NCBI RefSeq assembly: GCF_030268685.1
Contig: NZ_BSRQ01000001.1
Location: 62,001 to 126,000 of the forward strand
Reading direction: 5' to 3'
DNA length: 64,000 nucleotides
Origin: Microtetraspora sp. NBRC 13810
GTDB lineage: Bacteria; Actinomycetota; Actinomycetes; Streptosporangiales; Streptosporangiaceae
Below are positions 53,317 to 62,643 of the stretch, piece after piece. Every line of letters begins with the position of its first letter. Within the stretch, counting starts at the first letter, position 1. The notes under the pieces were generated by a model that was not told the origin of the DNA, made no database searches, and saw only the letters and a program-made list of their open reading frames with translations. Position numbers and translations under genes: made by a program.

Positions 53317-54081
53317 ATGCAGCGCTTGCAGGAACGCGTGGCCGTCATCACCGGGGCCGGCAGCGGCATCGGCCTGGCCACCGCGCACCGCTTCGCCGAG
53401 GAGGGGGCCCGGGTGGTGTGCGTCGACATCGACGAGACCAGCGGGGCCAAGTCCGCGGCCGAGGTCGGCGGCCTCTACCTCAAGGCGGACGTGACCAGCG
53501 AGGAAGAGGTCGCGGGCGTCTACGAGACGGTGTTCGAGACCTACGGCAGCGTGGACATCGCGTTCAACAACGCGGGCATCTCCCCGCCGGACGACGACTC
53601 CATCCTGACCACCGGCATCGACGCCTGGCGCCGGGTCCAGGAGGTGAACCTCACCAGCGTCTACCTGTGCTGCAAGCACGCGATCCCCTACATGCGCCGC
53701 CAGGGCAAGGGGTCGATCATCAACGTGGCGTCGTTCGTGGCGGTGATGGGCTCGGCGACCAGCCAGATCTCCTACACCGCCTCCAAGGGCGGCGTGCTGG
53801 CCATGTCGCGGGAGCTCGGCGTGCAGTTCGCCCGGGAGGGCGTCCGGGTCAACGCCCTGTGCCCGGGGCCGGTGAACACGCCGCTGCTCCAGGAGCTCTT
53901 CGCCAAGGACCCCGAGCGGGCCCAGCGCCGCCTGGTGCACGTGCCGCTGGGCAGGTTCGCCGAGGCGTCCGAGATCGCCGCCGCCGTGGCCTTCCTCGCC
54001 TCCGACGACTCCTCCTTCATCACGGCCTCGGAGTTCCTGGTGGACGGCGGCATCTCCGGCGCCTACGTGACGCCCCTGTGA
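53317..54081 (+). CDS. Short-chain dehydrogenase/reductase
   Basis: Classical SDR of 254 aa with cofactor motif GAGSGIG (13-19), NNAG, and active-site Tyr153-x3-Lys157 in ISYTASKGG. The acidic VDIDE after the second strand predicts NAD preference. The ATG at 53317 has GGAG at good spacing; a GTG at 53311 overlapping the previous stop is an alternative. It likely oxidises an alcohol intermediate, as would be needed if the amine were an alkanolamine such as ethanolamine. Confidence 0.9.
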   Translation: MQRLQERVAVITGAGSGIGLATAHRFAEEGARVVCVDIDETSGAKSAAEVGGLYLKADVTSEEEVAGVYETVFETYGSVDIAFNNAGISPPDDDSILTTGIDAWRRVQEVNLTSVYLCCKHAIPYMRRQGKGSIINVASFVAVMGSATSQISYTASKGGVLAMSRELGVQFAREGVRVNALCPGPVNTPLLQELFAKDPERAQRRLVHVPLGRFAEASEIAAAVAFLASDDSSFITASEFLVDGGISGAYVTPL

Positions 54082-54764
54082 ACCGCCCCGTCATCGGCAT
54101 CACCTGTTACGTCGAGCCGGCGCGGTTCACGGTGTGGGAGCAGCCGGCCGCGCTGCTCCCCTACACCTACGTCGAGCACGTCGCGCGGGCGGGCGGCCAG
54201 CCGGTGATCCTGCCGCCCGCCGGCGAGCCCGCCGGGCTGACCGGGCGCCTCGACGGCCTGATCGTCGCGGGCGGCGGCGACATCGACCCGGCCAGGTACG
54301 GCGAGCGCCCGCACGAGCGGACCGGTTACGTCAGGGACTTCCGCGACGACGCCGAACTCGGGCTGATGCGCGCGGCCCTCGACGCCCGGCTGCCGTTCCT
54401 GGGCATCTGCCGCGGCCTCCAGGTGCTCAACGTCGCCCTCGGCGGCACCCTGCACCAGCACCTGCCCGACGTGGTCGGCCACGACGGCCACTCCCCGGCC
54501 CCCGGCACCTTCGGCCACCTCCCGGTGCGGCCGGTCGCCGGCACCCTCACCTCCAAGATCATCGGCCCGCACGAGGCCGCCCACTACCATCACCAGGCCG
54601 TGGACCGCCTCGCCGGCGGGCTCGCCGCCGGCGCGTTCGCCGACGACGGAACCATCGAAGCGGTCGAACTCCCCGACCATCCCTTCACGATCGCCGTACA
54701 GTGGCATCCCGAAGCCGGAAGCGACTCCTCCCTCTTCGAGGCCCTGGTCACCGCGGCGCGCTGA
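54078..54764 (+). CDS. Gamma-glutamyl-gamma-aminobutyrate hydrolase-like (peptidase C26)
   Basis: Class I glutamine amidotransferase-like hydrolase of 228 aa, PuuD type. The nucleophile Cys111 is in LGICRGLQVLNVALGG, and the His-Glu of the triad is in VQWHPEA. It removes the gamma-glutamyl group at the end of the pathway, regenerating glutamate. GTG at 54078 in a GTGA overlap with the SDR gene. Last clear gene of the ligase operon. Confidence 0.92.
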   Translation: MNRPVIGITCYVEPARFTVWEQPAALLPYTYVEHVARAGGQPVILPPAGEPAGLTGRLDGLIVAGGGDIDPARYGERPHERTGYVRDFRDDAELGLMRAALDARLPFLGICRGLQVLNVALGGTLHQHLPDVVGHDGHSPAPGTFGHLPVRPVAGTLTSKIIGPHEAAHYHHQAVDRLAGGLAAGAFADDGTIEAVELPDHPFTIAVQWHPEAGSDSSLFEALVTAAR

Positions 54765-54805
54765 AACCGGTCCTCCTGGTGAAGTTGGGACCCGAGGTCT
54801 ATCCC

Positions 54806-56101
54806 ATGCATGTTCGTCCCCCGGTATCCGCGTCTCCGCTGACCGCGGTGCTCACGGTCATCGTGCTGGAGCTGCTGCGGATGAGCGGCCCGCTGATCGG
54901 CTCCGCGCCCGGCCCGGCCTGCGAGGCCCTGCTCGCCGGCGCCGTCTTCACCGCCCCCGCGCTCCTGCTGTGGTCCGCGGCCCGGCTCGCCGGGCGTGCA
55001 CGGCTGCTCGGCGGCTCAAGGGTGGCCCGGTGGGCGGCCGGGGCCGGGGCCGGGTCCGGGTCAGGGGCCGGGGCCGGGGCCGGGGCCGGGGCCGGGGCCG
55101 GGGCGATGGTGGCGCTGGTCGCGGGGCTGGTGACGGTACGGCTCGCGGTGCAGGCGTTCGCCGCGCCGCCGGTGGCGCTGGGGCTGGCTGCGGTCGCCCT
55201 GGGGCTCGCCGCGCTGGTCGCGACGGTGAGCAGGGCCGAGGGCGGGGCCGCCGCGATGGGGCTGCTGTGCGGGATGGGCGTGGACGTCGGCGTGCGCTCG
55301 CTCTTCGGCACCTGGGACGTGGTCTGGCGTCCCGGCTGGGGCCCGTGGCTGGTCGTCGCCGTGGAGTGCGCCGCCGCGCTCGCCCTCACCTGGTGGACGC
55401 TGCGGCAGCCGGCGCCGGCCCGGCCGGTGGGGTCGCGGGCCTGGCTGATCGGCCCGTTCCTCGGCCTCACGGTGCCGTTCCTGGCCGGCACGGCGTTCTC
55501 CGCGTCCCAGGCGGGGGTGCCGTCCGCGCTCGCGGCCGGCGCCGGGGTCCTCGGCGCGCTGTTCGCGGTGGTCGCGGCGGGCGAGGCGCGGCACACGGCG
55601 ACGCTCGCCGGGCGCGCGGCCGGAACCGCGGCGGCGATCCTGTTCGCGGGGGCGCTGCTCGCCGCCCTGCTCAGCACCGGCCCGCACGTGCTGGCGGCGG
55701 TGGCCGCGGCGCAGATCGCGGCCGGCCTGCTGCTCGCCCGCGGCCTGGAGGGCGCCGGCCGCGCCGCCGCGGCCGGCGGGCGCGAGGCGGGCGTCGCCGG
55801 GCTGGGGGCGGGACTGGGGTTCCTCGCGGTCGTCCTGCCCTACCAGGGCTTCCACGAGCCGGCGCTGAGCGCACCGGACCTGGTCGGGCCGCTGGCCGGG
55901 ATCGCCATACTGGCCGTGGCCGGGGTGCGCGGGACGCCCGGCACGGCGGCCGGGCCGCTCACCTACGAGCTGGGCCTGGTGGGCGGCTGCGCCCTCGCCC
56001 TGCTCGCCCCCGTCGTCGCGCTGGTCAGCACCCCGCTCCCGGCCGCCCCGCCGCCGGTGCGGAGCGAGGTCAAACTGCTCACCTGGAACATCGACCACTG
56101 A
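54806..56101 (+). pseudogene. Truncated membrane protein with lost EEP phosphatase domain
   Basis: 431 codons with about ten hydrophobic segments and Gly/Ala-rich composition. The chain ends SEVKLLTWNIDH at a stop. LLTWNI is the first motif of the endonuclease/exonuclease/phosphatase (EEP) domain that follows the membrane part in related actinobacterial proteins. The rest of the domain is missing, and its C-terminal part resumes at once in another frame (56102-56406). The membrane part may still be made. A GGGGCC repeat codes for GAGAGA within it. ATG at 54806. Confidence 0.65.
55040..55105 (+). repeat. GGGGCC hexanucleotide repeat
   Basis: About ten hexamer units of GGGGCC (two of them degenerate, GGGTCC and GGGTCA), with an uninterrupted run from 55064. 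It encodes alternating Gly-Ala/Ser and has high potential to form G-quadruplexes on the plus strand. Confidence 0.9.
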
Positions 56102-56406
56102 TCGCCGGCAGCCTCAACTTCCAGCCGTTCTGGCCGGCCGAGCGGCGGGCGTTCGGCGACGCCGGGTTCGTCAGCGCCCAGGACGTGACCGGAAACGGCG
56201 ACCAGAGCACCGGGCCGAGGGGCCGGGCCGACTGGATCTGGGGCACCGGCGAGGTCACCTTCCGGGACTTCGCGATCCTGCGCGACGTGACCGTCTTCGG
56301 CCATTTCCCGGTGGAGGCCACCATCGCGCCGGTGGCCGCCCGGCCGGTCCCTTCGCCCTACTCCGCCCGGGTTCCGGTACCTTCCGTTCCCGGGTCGCAC
56401 TGGTAG
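56102..56406 (+). pseudogene. C-terminal remnant of the EEP domain
   Basis: In the frame ending at 56406 the product reads PLIAGSLNFQPFWPAERRAF, then ADWIWGTGEVTFRDF and VTVFGHFPVEATI. These match the last EEP motifs (AGDxN, RIDWI, SDHxPV), but key residues are changed: GD to GS in the GDxN motif, and SDH to FGH in the metal-binding motif. It directly follows the first EEP motif of the preceding gene, so about 150 residues have been deleted and the remainder has decayed. Confidence 0.6.
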
Positions 56407-56428
56407 GCTGGCGCGAAACACCGCTGAT

Positions 56429-56620
56429 CCCGTGCGGGAGAGCGTCCTGGCAACCGGTCAGGACCCCTGAAGGAGCAAGCCCTCCCCGCGAACCTCTCAA
56501 GGCAAAGGACCGCTCGGGCGAGGTGACCTCTGGAAAGCAGGCCGATTGGGCCTCGCCGAAGGTGAAAGTCCGGCAAAAACCGGGCGAAACTCTCAGGCAC
56601 CCGTGACAGAGGGGGAGGAT
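56429..56620 (+). ncRNA. Tandem glycine riboswitch
   Basis: Two glycine aptamers in series. Aptamer 1 (about 56429-56515) contains GGGAGAGC, CTGAAGGAGCAAGCC and CTCTCAAGGCAAAGGACCG. Aptamer 2 (about 56516-56620) contains CCGAAGGTGAAAGTCCGGC, CTCTCAGGCACCCGTGACAG and the closing GAGGGGGAGG. The pattern NCCGAAGG-GCAA ... CTCTCAGGCA is diagnostic. It lies just upstream of gcvT and should switch the glycine cleavage genes on when glycine is high. Confidence 0.92.
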
Positions 56621-56639
56621 GCTCACATCCGTCCCTGTC
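56605..56639 (+). promoter_or_regulatory. Riboswitch expression-platform hairpin
   Basis: GACAGAGGGGGAGGATG and CATCCGTCCCTGTC can pair around CTCA. This stem uses the 3' closing strand of the second aptamer and ends one base before the gcvT ribosome site GAGGTG. It is therefore mutually exclusive with the ligand-bound fold. Confidence 0.55.
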
Positions 56640-56651
56640 TGAGGTGCCCAC

Positions 56652-57746
56652 ATGTCCCGACCCACGCCTCTGCGCGAGGTGCACGAGAGTCTCGGCGCGA
56701 CACTGACCGACTTCGCGGGCTGGCTGATGCCCCTGCGCTACGGCAGTGAGTCGGCCGAGCACAACGCCGTGCGCGGTGCGGCCGGCCTGTTCGACCTCTC
56801 GCACATGGGAGAGATCTTCGTCACCGGTCCCGCCGCCGCCGACGCCCTCGACCACGCCCTCGTCGGGCACCTGGGCGCCCTCGCGCCCGGCCGCGCCCGC
56901 TACACGATGATCTGCGCCGAGGACGGCGGCGTGCTCGACGACCTCATCGTCTACCGGCTGGCCGAGGAGACCTTCATGGTCGTGGCCAACGCCTCCAACT
57001 ACCCGCTCGTCGCCAGGGAGCTGACCCAGCGCGCGGAGCCGTACGACGCCGTGGTGGAGGACCGGTCGGACGCCTACGCGCTGATCGCCGTGCAGGGGCC
57101 GCGGGCGCAGGACATCCTGTCCGGGCTGACCGGCGCCGACCTGCCCGGTCTGAAGTACTACGCGGGGCTGCCCGGGGTCGTCGACGGGCACGAGGTGCTG
57201 ATCGCGCGCACCGGCTACACCGGGGAGGACGGCTTCGAGCTGTTCGTGCCTGCCGCGGAGGCGGTCGCGCTGTGGCGGGCGCTCAGCGAGGCGGGCGAGC
57301 CGTACGGCCTGCGCCCGGCCGGGCTGTCCGCGCGGGACACGCTCCGGCTGGAGGCCGGGATGCCGCTCTACGGCAACGAGCTGACCCGGGAGCTGACCCC
57401 CTTCGACGCCGGCCTCGGCCGGGTGGTCAAGTTCGACAAGCCGGGCGACTTCGTGGGCAGGGCCGCGCTCGAACCGGTCAGGGACGTCGCGCCGAAGCGC
57501 CGCCTGACCGGCCTGGCCGCGACCGGGCGCAGGGTGCCCAGGCACGGCTATCCCGTGGTGTTGCGCGAGGATGGCACCGTGGTGGGCGAGGTGACCAGCG
57601 GCGCGCCCTCGCAGTCGCTGGGCAGGCCGATCGCGATGGCCTACGTCGACACCACCGCCCCCGTCGACGGCCTGGCCGTGGACATCCGGGGCGCGCGCGA
57701 AGCCGTCGAAGTTGTTGAACTGCCGTTCTACAGGAGGAACAAGTGA
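56652..57746 (+). CDS. gcvT: Glycine cleavage system T protein (aminomethyltransferase)
   Basis: GcvT (364 aa) transfers the methylene group from the lipoyl-bound aminomethyl intermediate to tetrahydrofolate and releases ammonia. It begins [47 protein letters not shown] and [14 protein letters not shown] are characteristic folate/T-protein segments. ATG behind GAGGTG. First gene after the glycine riboswitch; overlaps gcvH as GTGA. The P protein gene gcvP is not in this window. Confidence 0.96.
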   Translation: MSRPTPLREVHESLGATLTDFAGWLMPLRYGSESAEHNAVRGAAGLFDLSHMGEIFVTGPAAADALDHALVGHLGALAPGRARYTMICAEDGGVLDDLIVYRLAEETFMVVANASNYPLVARELTQRAEPYDAVVEDRSDAYALIAVQGPRAQDILSGLTGADLPGLKYYAGLPGVVDGHEVLIARTGYTGEDGFELFVPAAEAVALWRALSEAGEPYGLRPAGLSARDTLRLEAGMPLYGNELTRELTPFDAGLGRVVKFDKPGDFVGRAALEPVRDVAPKRRLTGLAATGRRVPRHGYPVVLREDGTVVGEVTSGAPSQSLGRPIAMAYVDTTAPVDGLAVDIRGAREAVEVVELPFYRRNK

Positions 57747-58132
57747 GCGACATCCCCGAAGAGCTCCAGTACACCAAAGAGCACGAGTGGGTGGCCGGTC
57801 TCGACGACGGCACCACGGTGACCGTGGGCATCACCAACTACGCGGCCGAGGCCCTGGGCGACGTCGTGTTCGTGCAGCCGCCCGACCTGGGCGCGGTCGT
57901 CACGGCCGGTGACTCGGTCGGCGAGGTGGAGTCCACCAAGTCGGTGAGCGACATCTACGCCCCGGTGGGCGGCGAGGTCGTCGCGGTCAACCAGGCGGTG
58001 GTGGACGACCCGTCCCTGCTCAACAGCGACCCGTACGGCGATGGGTGGATCTTCCAGGTGCGCGTGGACGGCGACCCGGCCGACCTGCTGTCCGCCGAGG
58101 AGTACACCGCGCTCACCTCAGGCGAGTCCTGA
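57743..58132 (+). CDS. gcvH: Glycine cleavage system H protein
   Basis: GcvH (129 aa) is the lipoyl carrier that shuttles the aminomethyl group between P, T and L proteins. YTKEHEWV at the start, [21 protein letters not shown], and the lipoylation site Lys66 in [19 protein letters not shown] identify it. GTG start overlapping the gcvT stop, with GGAGGA upstream. Confidence 0.97.
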   Translation: MSDIPEELQYTKEHEWVAGLDDGTTVTVGITNYAAEALGDVVFVQPPDLGAVVTAGDSVGEVESTKSVSDIYAPVGGEVVAVNQAVVDDPSLLNSDPYGDGWIFQVRVDGDPADLLSAEEYTALTSGES

Positions 58133-58140
58133 CCTGCGCA

Positions 58141-58166
58141 GCCCGTCGGCAACGGTGCCGGCGGGC
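58141..58166 (+). terminator. Hairpin between gcvH and sdaA
   Basis: GCCCGTCGGCA pairs with TGCCGGCGGGC (one mismatch) around ACGG, 8 bp past the gcvH stop and 25 bp before sdaA. It may lower read-through from the riboswitch-controlled genes or stabilise the gcvTH mRNA. Confidence 0.5.
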
Positions 58167-58190
58167 TCTCCGTTCCGAAAGGCCCCTCTG

Positions 58191-59567
58191 ATGGCGATCA
58201 GCGTCTTCGACCTCTTCAAGGTCGGCATCGGACCCTCAAGTTCGCACACCGGCGGCCCGATGGCCGCCGCCCACAGGTTCGCCCGCGGCCTGCACCACGA
58301 CGGCCTGCTGGAGAAGGTGGGCAGGGTCGAGGCCGTGCTCTACGGCTCGCTCGGCCTGACCGGCAAGGGGCACGGCAGCGACAAGGCGGTCCTGCTCGGC
58401 CTGTCCGGCGAGAAGCCCGAGCTCGTGGACGTGGACACCGTCGACGACCGCCTCGCGGCCATGCGCGCCTCCGGCACGGTCTCCTTGTACGGCATGCGGG
58501 AGATCCCGTTCGTGGTCGGCCAGGACCTCGTCTTCGAGCGGAAGATCTCCCTGCCGCACCATCCCAACGGGATGCGTTTCACCGCCTTCGACGAGGCCGG
58601 CGAGCCGCTCAGGGAGAAGGTCTACTACTCGGTGGGCGGCGGCTTCGTCGTGGACGAGAGCGCGACCGGCGTCGACCGGATCAAGGCGGACGACACCGTC
58701 CTGCCGTACCCGTTCACCACCGGCGCCGAGCTGCTCGCGCACTGCGCGGCCACCGGGCTGTCCGTCAGCGGGCTGATGCTGGAGAACGAGAAGGCGTTCG
58801 GCCGCTCGGCGCAGGAGATCCGGGCCGGGCTGCTGGACCTGTGGCGCGTCATGTCCGACTGCGTGCGCCGCGGCTACACCCGCGAGGGCGTGCTGCCCGG
58901 CGGCCTCAAGGTGAAGCGCCGGGCGCACCAGATGCACCTGCGGCTGCGCAGCGAGTCGCCGGCGAGCGACCCGCTCCAGGCGATGGACTGGGTCACCCTC
59001 TTCGCCCTCGCCGTCAACGAGGAGAACGCCGCGGGCGGCCGCGTCGTCACCGCCCCGACGAACGGCGCCGCCGGCATCATCCCCGCCGTCCTCACCTACT
59101 ACGACCGGTTCATCCCGAGCTCCGACGACGACGGCGTGGTCCGCTTCCTGCTGACGGCGGGCGCGATGGGCGTGCTGATCAAGGAGAACGCCTCCATCTC
59201 CGGGGCCGAGGTCGGCTGCCAGGGCGAGGTCGGGTCGGCCTGCTCGATGGCCGCCGCCGGTCTCACCGAGGTGCTCGGCGGCACTCCCGAGCAGGTCGAG
59301 AACGCCGCGGAGATCGGCATCGAGCACAACCTCGGGCTCACCTGCGACCCCGTCGGCGGCCTCGTGCAGATCCCGTGCATCGAGCGCAACGCCGTGGCCT
59401 CCATCAAGGCCATCACCGCCGCCCGCATCGCCCTGCACGGCGACGGCCGCCACTTCGTCTCCCTCGACCGCGCCATCAAGACCATGCGCGACACCGGCCG
59501 CGACATGCTCGACAAGTACAAGGAGACCAGCCGCGGCGGCCTCGCCGTCAACGTCATCGAATGCTGA
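58191..59567 (+). CDS. sdaA: L-serine ammonia-lyase, single-chain
   Basis: Iron-sulfur L-serine dehydratase of 458 aa, giving pyruvate and ammonia. It begins [22 protein letters not shown], and later has [35 protein letters not shown] with Fe-S Cys residues, and [16 protein letters not shown] with another. ATG at 58191 behind AAAGG. With gcvTH it forms a route from glycine via serine to pyruvate. It is likely co-expressed at least in part from the riboswitch promoter. Confidence 0.96.
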   Translation: MAISVFDLFKVGIGPSSSHTGGPMAAAHRFARGLHHDGLLEKVGRVEAVLYGSLGLTGKGHGSDKAVLLGLSGEKPELVDVDTVDDRLAAMRASGTVSLYGMREIPFVVGQDLVFERKISLPHHPNGMRFTAFDEAGEPLREKVYYSVGGGFVVDESATGVDRIKADDTVLPYPFTTGAELLAHCAATGLSVSGLMLENEKAFGRSAQEIRAGLLDLWRVMSDCVRRGYTREGVLPGGLKVKRRAHQMHLRLRSESPASDPLQAMDWVTLFALAVNEENAAGGRVVTAPTNGAAGIIPAVLTYYDRFIPSSDDDGVVRFLLTAGAMGVLIKENASISGAEVGCQGEVGSACSMAAAGLTEVLGGTPEQVENAAEIGIEHNLGLTCDPVGGLVQIPCIERNAVASIKAITAARIALHGDGRHFVSLDRAIKTMRDTGRDMLDKYKETSRGGLAVNVIEC

Positions 59568-59572
59568 CCGGA

Positions 59573-59596
59573 GGTGTCCGGTCACGGCCGGACACC
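59573..59596 (+). terminator. Terminator after sdaA
   Basis: GGTGTCCGG pairs perfectly with CCGGACACC around a 6-base loop, 6 bp past the sdaA stop. Confidence 0.75.
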
Positions 59597-59714
59597 CTCT
59601 GCCACCAGGCTTTATGGCGATTCCCTGGGAGTATCGGCGACTGTCTCGGCGACGCCGGCGGTGTTGTCTACCATGGTTTGCCAGACTTGACGGAACCGGT
59701 GATGCCAGGAGGGC

Positions 59715-61619
59715 GTGGTGGCGGTGCGGGCTTTTCTCCGCTCGCACTGGGTGTTCCTCCTCGTGCTCGCCGCCGGCGCGGTGCCGCGGGCGCTGGCCGT
59801 CCTCGGCTACCGGCCGGCGCTGTGGTTCTGGGCCGACTCCTTCGCCTACCTGGGCGCCTCGCTCGACCTCCGGCCGCTGGAGTCGCGTCCCGCCGGCTAC
59901 TCGGTGTTCCTGTGGCTGCTCAGGCCGCTGGCCGCCATCGAGGCCGTGGCCGTGGTGCAGCACCTGCTGGGGATGGGCATCGCCGTGTGCGTCTACCTGG
60001 TGGTCAGGCGCAGGACGCGGCTGCCGGGCTGGGCGGCCTCGCTGGCCACCGTCCCGGTGCTGTTCGACGTGCACCAGGTGCAGCTCGAACACCTGATCAT
60101 GGCGGATCTGCTGTTCACGTTCCTGGTCGCCCTCGCCGTGACGCTGCTCATGTGGCGGGAACGGCCGGCGGTGTGGATGGCGCTGACGGCCGGGCTGCTG
60201 CTGGGCGCGGCCACGGTGACCAGGACGATCGGGCTGCCGCTGATCGCCGTCGCGCTGGTGTGCATGCTGCTGCGCCGGGCCGGTTGGCGGCAGGTGCTGG
60301 CGGCGGCGCTGGCCGGCGCGCTGGTGCTCGGCGCGTACGCGACGTGGTTCAGGGCGGAGTACGGCTCCTTCGGGCTGACCCGCAGCAACGCCTTCCTCTG
60401 GGCGCGCACGATGACCTTCGCCGACTGCACGAAGATCCGCCCCCCGGTCGAGGAGGCCCCGCTGTGCCCCCGCGAGCCGCTCGACCGGCGCCCGGCCCCG
60501 CCCACGTACATCTGGAGCGGCGACTCCCCCCTGAACTCCGCCGCGCTGGCCGGCACGGACCGTGACGGGCTGGCCGGGTCGTTCGCGATGAGGGCGATCG
60601 AGGCTCAGCCGATGGACTGGCTGAAGGCCGGCCTGGTGGACGTGGCGCACATCTTCGACTGGACCCGCCGGGTCTATCCCGTGGAAGGGCCGCAGAGCGC
60701 CTACATCTTCCCCGACTCCGCCGAGTCCTTCTCCGACGAGGTCGCCTCCGCGGGCCGGAGCGCCACCGAACTCACCACCGCCTACCAGGGCCGTTCCGGC
60801 GAGACGATCCTCGTCTCCCCCTACGACGACTGGCTGCGCACCTACCAGGAGCAGGGTTATCTGCGCGGGCCGTTCCTCGGCGTCATCCTGCTGATCGGGC
60901 TGGGCGGGCTGCTGGCGCGGTTCCGGTCGCTGGGCGGTGACGTGCTGCTGCCGCTGGCGTCGTCGGTGGTGCTGCTGGTGCTGCCGCCGCTGATCGCCGC
61001 GTTCGACCATCGTTACGTCGTGCCCGCCGTACCGTTCGCCTGCCTGGCCGCCGCCCTCGCCTTCGGCCCGCTGCGCGCCCGCCGCCCCGCCGGGCGGCGG
61101 CCCGCGCACGCGGCGGGCGGCCGGGGTGTGGACGCCGGAGGGCGCGGCCGGGTACGGCAGGCGGCGGGTGAGGTCACCCAGCCGTGGCCCGCCGTGGGGT
61201 CCGCGGCGGATCCCGGGGCGGAGATGTGGGCGGAATGGGCCGCTCGCGCCGAGTCGGAGGCCCGGGCGGCGGCCTTCCGTGCCGGGCGGCCGGGGTCAGC
61301 GGCGGCGCAGGGACGGCCGGACGTGCACCCGGATCACGGCCGCGAGCCCGGCGTCTCCGACCGCCTTGCGCACCCGCCCGGCCACGGTCCCGTCGAGTTT
61401 GGCGACCAGCCGGCCGACGTCGGTCTCCGGCAGGCACACGATCCCCATCCGCAGCCGTTCGGCGCCCACGACCCGGACCCGCACCCTGCTGAGTCCTTCG
61501 ACTTCTTTAAGCCCAACCCCCAGCATGGCGATCCCGGCCCCGGTACGGCTCCCGCACCGCCCCCAGCCCAGGGCGTTCAGCAGCCAGCGCACCGCCGCCA
61601 GCGCGGCCAGCGCGAGTAG
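59715..61619 (+). CDS. Polytopic membrane protein, GT-C glycosyltransferase-like
   Basis: 634 aa. Residues about 12-465 have around ten membrane segments with [32 protein letters not shown] in parts, a layout like the GT39/ArnT-type lipid-linked sugar transferases. A large external loop (about 225-385) contains paired Cys residues. Beyond about 465 it is hydrophilic. The final 108 codons are exactly antisense to the AmaP gene and have no family character, so the original stop may have been lost. Start GTG 59715 or 59718 (the latter spaced better from AGGAGG). The sugar and acceptor are unknown. Confidence 0.75.
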   Translation: MVAVRAFLRSHWVFLLVLAAGAVPRALAVLGYRPALWFWADSFAYLGASLDLRPLESRPAGYSVFLWLLRPLAAIEAVAVVQHLLGMGIAVCVYLVVRRRTRLPGWAASLATVPVLFDVHQVQLEHLIMADLLFTFLVALAVTLLMWRERPAVWMALTAGLLLGAATVTRTIGLPLIAVALVCMLLRRAGWRQVLAAALAGALVLGAYATWFRAEYGSFGLTRSNAFLWARTMTFADCTKIRPPVEEAPLCPREPLDRRPAPPTYIWSGDSPLNSAALAGTDRDGLAGSFAMRAIEAQPMDWLKAGLVDVAHIFDWTRRVYPVEGPQSAYIFPDSAESFSDEVASAGRSATELTTAYQGRSGETILVSPYDDWLRTYQEQGYLRGPFLGVILLIGLGGLLARFRSLGGDVLLPLASSVVLLVLPPLIAAFDHRYVVPAVPFACLAAALAFGPLRARRPAGRRPAHAAGGRGVDAGGRGRVRQAAGEVTQPWPAVGSAADPGAEMWAEWAARAESEARAAAFRAGRPGSAAAQGRPDVHPDHGREPGVSDRLAHPPGHGPVEFGDQPADVGLRQAHDPHPQPFGAHDPDPHPAESFDFFKPNPQHGDPGPGTAPAPPPAQGVQQPAHRRQRGQRE

Positions 61620-61814
61620 CAGCGCCGCCGCCCAGACCAGCCACGGGCGGGCGGCGAAGAAGTCCTGGTGGGCACGGGTGAGCAGGCGGTCCTGCGGCGT
61701 GTGGCCGGCGAGCAGGCCGAACCCGCGCAGCAGCGCGTAGACGCCGGTGGCCAGCGCCGCCGCGCCGGTGACCGCCAGGCCGATCCGGTTGCCGACGTAG
61801 GGGCGCACGGTCAC
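61296..61814 (-). CDS. amaP: Alkaline shock membrane anchor protein AmaP-like
   Basis: 172 aa with two hydrophobic segments: [25 protein letters not shown] and [25 protein letters not shown], cited in parts. The cytoplasmic beta-rich domain ends with [13 protein letters not shown]. This is the AmaP layout, which in Staphylococcus anchors the Asp23 envelope-stress protein at the membrane. GTG start overlapping the DUF6286 stop as GTGA. No Asp23/Gls24 gene is present here. Its 3' half is overlapped by the convergent GT-C-like gene. Confidence 0.78.
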   Translation of the reverse strand: MTVRPYVGNRIGLAVTGAAALATGVYALLRGFGLLAGHTPQDRLLTRAHQDFFAARPWLVWAAALLLALAALAAVRWLLNALGWGRCGSRTGAGIAMLGVGLKEVEGLSRVRVRVVGAERLRMGIVCLPETDVGRLVAKLDGTVAGRVRKAVGDAGLAAVIRVHVRPSLRRR

Positions 61815-62434
61815 GCTCCCTTGCGGCGCAGCCGGACCACGACCTCGCCGCCGCCGAGCGCGCCCAGCGCGGCGAGCCGGTCTCCCACCGCCGCGCCCAC
61901 CTGGCGCAGCACCACGCCGGTGCGTTCGGCCTCGGTCACCACGCGGATCTCGATCTGGCCGCCGGCCATCCGCACCCGGGCCCGGTCCACCCCGTTCACC
62001 GACTCGGCCACGGCCCGCAGGCTGCGGCGCAGGCCGGAACGGGTGAACCCGATGACGATGAGCGGGTCCTTGGTCTCCACCGGGACCAGTCTCGTCCTGC
62101 CGGGGAGCAGGGCGACCAGCAGCAGGACCGTCCCGAGCGCGGCGAGCGCGCCCGCCGTGCCGAGGACGAGCGGCTCGGACCAGGCGTGCCCGGTGGCGGC
62201 GGCGGTGAGCCGGTCGAAGGGGACGAAGCCGAGCCTCACCCCGAACGCCATGCTCACGGTCTCCGCGGCGGTGACCGTCAGCGTCACCGCCAGCACCAGC
62301 GCCACGGCCACGCCGGCCGGGGTGCGGGCGGGCCGCAGCGCCCGGGTGTTGCGGCGGCGGATCGCCTCGGGGGATTCCTTGTCGGGGGCGGCGCCGGGGG
62401 CGGCACCCGCCGTGACGTCCTGCACAGAAGTCAT
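61811..62434 (-). CDS. DUF6286 family membrane protein
   Basis: 207 aa with two hydrophobic segments (VAVALVLAVTLTVTAAETVSM and LVLGTAGALAALGTVLLLVALL in parts). The C-terminal half is an Asp23-like alpha/beta domain (VNGVDRARVRMAGGQIEIRVVTEAER in parts). It usually sits between Asp23/Gls24 and AmaP genes in actinomycete envelope-stress operons. ATG at 62432-62434 or GTG one codon earlier; the ribosome site is weak. Upstream is a 200 bp intergenic gap rather than an Asp23 gene. Confidence 0.75.
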   Translation of the reverse strand: MTSVQDVTAGAAPGAAPDKESPEAIRRRNTRALRPARTPAGVAVALVLAVTLTVTAAETVSMAFGVRLGFVPFDRLTAAATGHAWSEPLVLGTAGALAALGTVLLLVALLPGRTRLVPVETKDPLIVIGFTRSGLRRSLRAVAESVNGVDRARVRMAGGQIEIRVVTEAERTGVVLRQVGAAVGDRLAALGALGGGEVVVRLRRKGA

Positions 62435-62643
62435 CACCCGGCCAGGGGTACAACGAACTCCCCCGCCCCGCCCGCGACCGCCCCGCCCCTTTGCACGTTC
62501 ACAAACCCGCCCCCGCACGAGACTTTGCCTTCTCCCCCGGCCACCCCGCGCCCCACCGCCCGGTGCAGCCGGGGCCGCGGACCCCCTCCCCGGCAGGCGA
62601 AGACGGGGTGGAGGCCCCTCCTCCCCACCCCGCTCGCCGGCCG

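Noticed and set aside
54134-54805. N-terminal extension of the membrane/EEP gene back through the puuD-like gene
   Set aside because: That frame is a shadow of the gamma-glutamyl hydrolase. The ATG at 54806 begins the hydrophobic protein.
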